NCBI GenBank assembly: GCA_946807835.1
Contig: OX327696.1
Coordinates: 8,506,501-8,570,500 of the forward strand
Length of the DNA: 64,000 nucleotides
From: Ailanthus altissimus
Lineage: Eukaryota; Streptophyta; Magnoliopsida; Sapindales; Simaroubaceae
Reading direction: 5' to 3'
The notes under the pieces are model-generated. The model saw only the letters and a list, made by a program, of their open reading frames with translations, had not been told where the DNA came from and searched no databases. Positions within the stretch are counted from its first letter, which is position 1; each line of letters begins with the position of its first letter. This document shows positions 62,494 to 64,000 of this stretch, piece after piece. The translations under genes and the position numbers were made by a program.

Positions 62494-64000
62494 GGAAATT
62501 TATTTTTTAAATAAATTAAAAGAATTTGATTCATCTAATTCATGACTTATATTTGACCTAAATTTGTTTTATTTTTAGTTTGTTAAAAGATAGCGAAATT
62601 GGAAAATGAATCATTAACAACACATAATACATATTCTATTAAAAAAAATACATAATTTGTGAAAAGAAATCATTCATTTTGTTTTATTTTTATGTTACGT
62701 AAAATTTAATTATTTGTTATTTTTAATAATTTATATTTAAATTCTTACAAAATTAATAAATTATATATTTAAAAAAACATTTGAATCTTTTATGAATTTA
62801 AAAAAAAAATTCATGTCTTATTCGAGTTCATCTAATTCAATAATATAAATAATAATGGATTATAAATAAATTGATAAATTAATATATCAAATCCTAATTT
62901 AATTCACTAACTATTCATATTTTATATTCTATTCATTTATGTTCGAGTGTGATTTGTGACTAGGGGCCCAACCCAAATGTGATGAGGGAAGTGTGAGTGC
63001 TGAGTTAAAGAAGTCTAATTTCGTTAGGCCTTTTATCGTCAAGAGTCGAGTTAGAGCTCCAATTTGGTTGTGCAGAAATTGAAACTAAGTAGAAAGTAGG
63101 CTGAACATTAGGTTCAAGCTAGTCAACCTAAAGGACTTCAGGAACATAAAAAAAACACGAAGCTAGTAACTGGAGCTAACGAGGGGGGGAGGGGCGTCAA
63201 TGCTCAAGTTAGGTGGTTGTTTAGTGGTGAGTTTTTCCTAGGGTTTATTTATTTCCCCTGAGAGAGAATAGAGTTTCTTAGAGAGAAAGATATGAGTTTC
63301 TCTTACTAAAGTTGTTATTTCAAATTCTCTCTTACTAGTTTTAAAGTTGGAGATAAAACTTGAGCTTGAAGGTTGTCAGCCTGAAGATTTTCCTTCAAGG
63401 GCGACACGTGGTGAAATACAATCGATGAACTAATCCCTATTATAAAGGGTATTTTAAAGAACTTGCTTAAAGGGAGTAAGAAGGTAATTGGACCTCCATT
63501 GACTTTGGAGTATTAGGTATATTAGTGATTAGTCATTTTTTGGAGTAGTTAACTCAAGTTATTAAGCCTGTGAGCCCTGAAGGGTTGTCTGACTCTGTCT
63601 CCTTGAGTTCAGCGAATTTAGTGCTGAGATTTCTCAACAACTCTAGATAGCCCTGCTTTATGTGTCAGTAGTGTCAATTAGAGACAAGGTTTTGATGAAT
63701 GTTGACATGGAGGTTGGTATTAGTTCTTTGTGGATTTTCTTGCTTAACCTTATCTTTAGGTTTAACAGTTTAATGATGTGGCATCTAGGTTCTGATGCAT
63801 GCTAACATAGAGGAGGGGACCTGAGCTATGCTGATGAATATGCTTACTGGTAGGTCTATGATGATGTGGCAGGTGACCGGGTTATGCACTTTAACAACGA
63901 TACTAAATGAAGACACGTGACTTGACACAGGTCCCTCTAAATAGGCTTTTTAGAACGAGTTATGGATATCTAAATGTCCAGACCTACGATTATTCTATCA
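62494..64000. other. Unassigned sequence at the window edge, probably transposon-derived
   Basis: AT-rich to about 62,930, then a more GC-balanced block from ggcccaacccaaatg. It includes a gagagagaatagagtttct-type leader (about 63,262) and repeated gatgtggca / gctaacatag motifs (about 63,700-63,870). The texture resembles an LTR or untranslated leader, but no partner LTR, PBS or coding region lies in the window. Confidence 0.35.

Overview
This is a 64 kb stretch of AT-rich nuclear DNA from a flowering plant, most likely a eudicot. The evidence is three intron-containing genes with plant-type protein families (an ATP-dependent dihydroxyacetone kinase, a plantacyanin and a sterol-glucosyltransferase-like GT28 enzyme) embedded in nested LTR retrotransposons. 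The species cannot be read from the sequence. No bacterial, organellar, tRNA, rRNA or CRISPR feature was recognised.

Layout. (1) Positions 1-14,800 are a retrotransposon nest. A Ty3/gypsy gag-protease fragment (about 130-3,280, + strand) faces an inverted copy of itself (about 3,300-5,555, - strand). Beyond it lies a decayed Ty1/copia element on the - strand (about 5,540-14,050). It is split twice: by a 2.3 kb insertion with 6-bp target duplications (5,970-8,274), and by another gypsy copy with LTR, primer-binding site and gag (about 8,760-11,826). (2) Positions 14,800-17,100 are AT-rich intergenic DNA and the promoter side of the first gene. (3) Positions 17,101-31,148 (+) hold a complete 20-exon dihydroxyacetone kinase gene encoding 594 aa; its introns carry copia remnants. 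(4) Positions 31,149-33,850 are intergenic with degenerate repeats and microsatellites. (5) Positions 33,852-34,332 (-) hold a two-exon plantacyanin gene (132 aa). (6) Positions 36,569-46,976 (-) hold a 15-exon UDP-glycosyltransferase gene (518 aa) of the UGT80-related type. (7) Positions 47,040-52,517 are a degenerate Ty1/copia element (-) whose 3' LTR ends only about 64 bp upstream of the glycosyltransferase ATG. (8) Positions 52,828-62,493 are a 9.7 kb element with about 1 kb LTRs, PBS-like site, an internal tandem array and an antisense coiled-coil reading frame. It lacks recognisable pol and so looks like a non-autonomous Ty3/gypsy (Tat-like) element; a 1.38 kb solo LTR has jumped into its tandem array. 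(9) Positions 62,494-64,000 are unassigned, probably more transposon sequence.

The three host genes show no obvious shared pathway. Exon models were built by hand from GT-AG junctions, phase and family similarity remembered from established knowledge; every exon of the three genes joins in frame with no internal stop. The most notable points are: a 36-bp duplication that creates two identical, in-frame splice acceptors in the kinase gene; a GC-AG intron in the glycosyltransferase; an extra residue in the copper loop of the plantacyanin; a retrotransposon LTR placed where the glycosyltransferase promoter should be; a copia element with a duplicated LTR end plus primer-binding site; the large inverted repeat at the left end; and the satellite-like array inside the Tat-like element. 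I did not find a convincing wholly new biological system.
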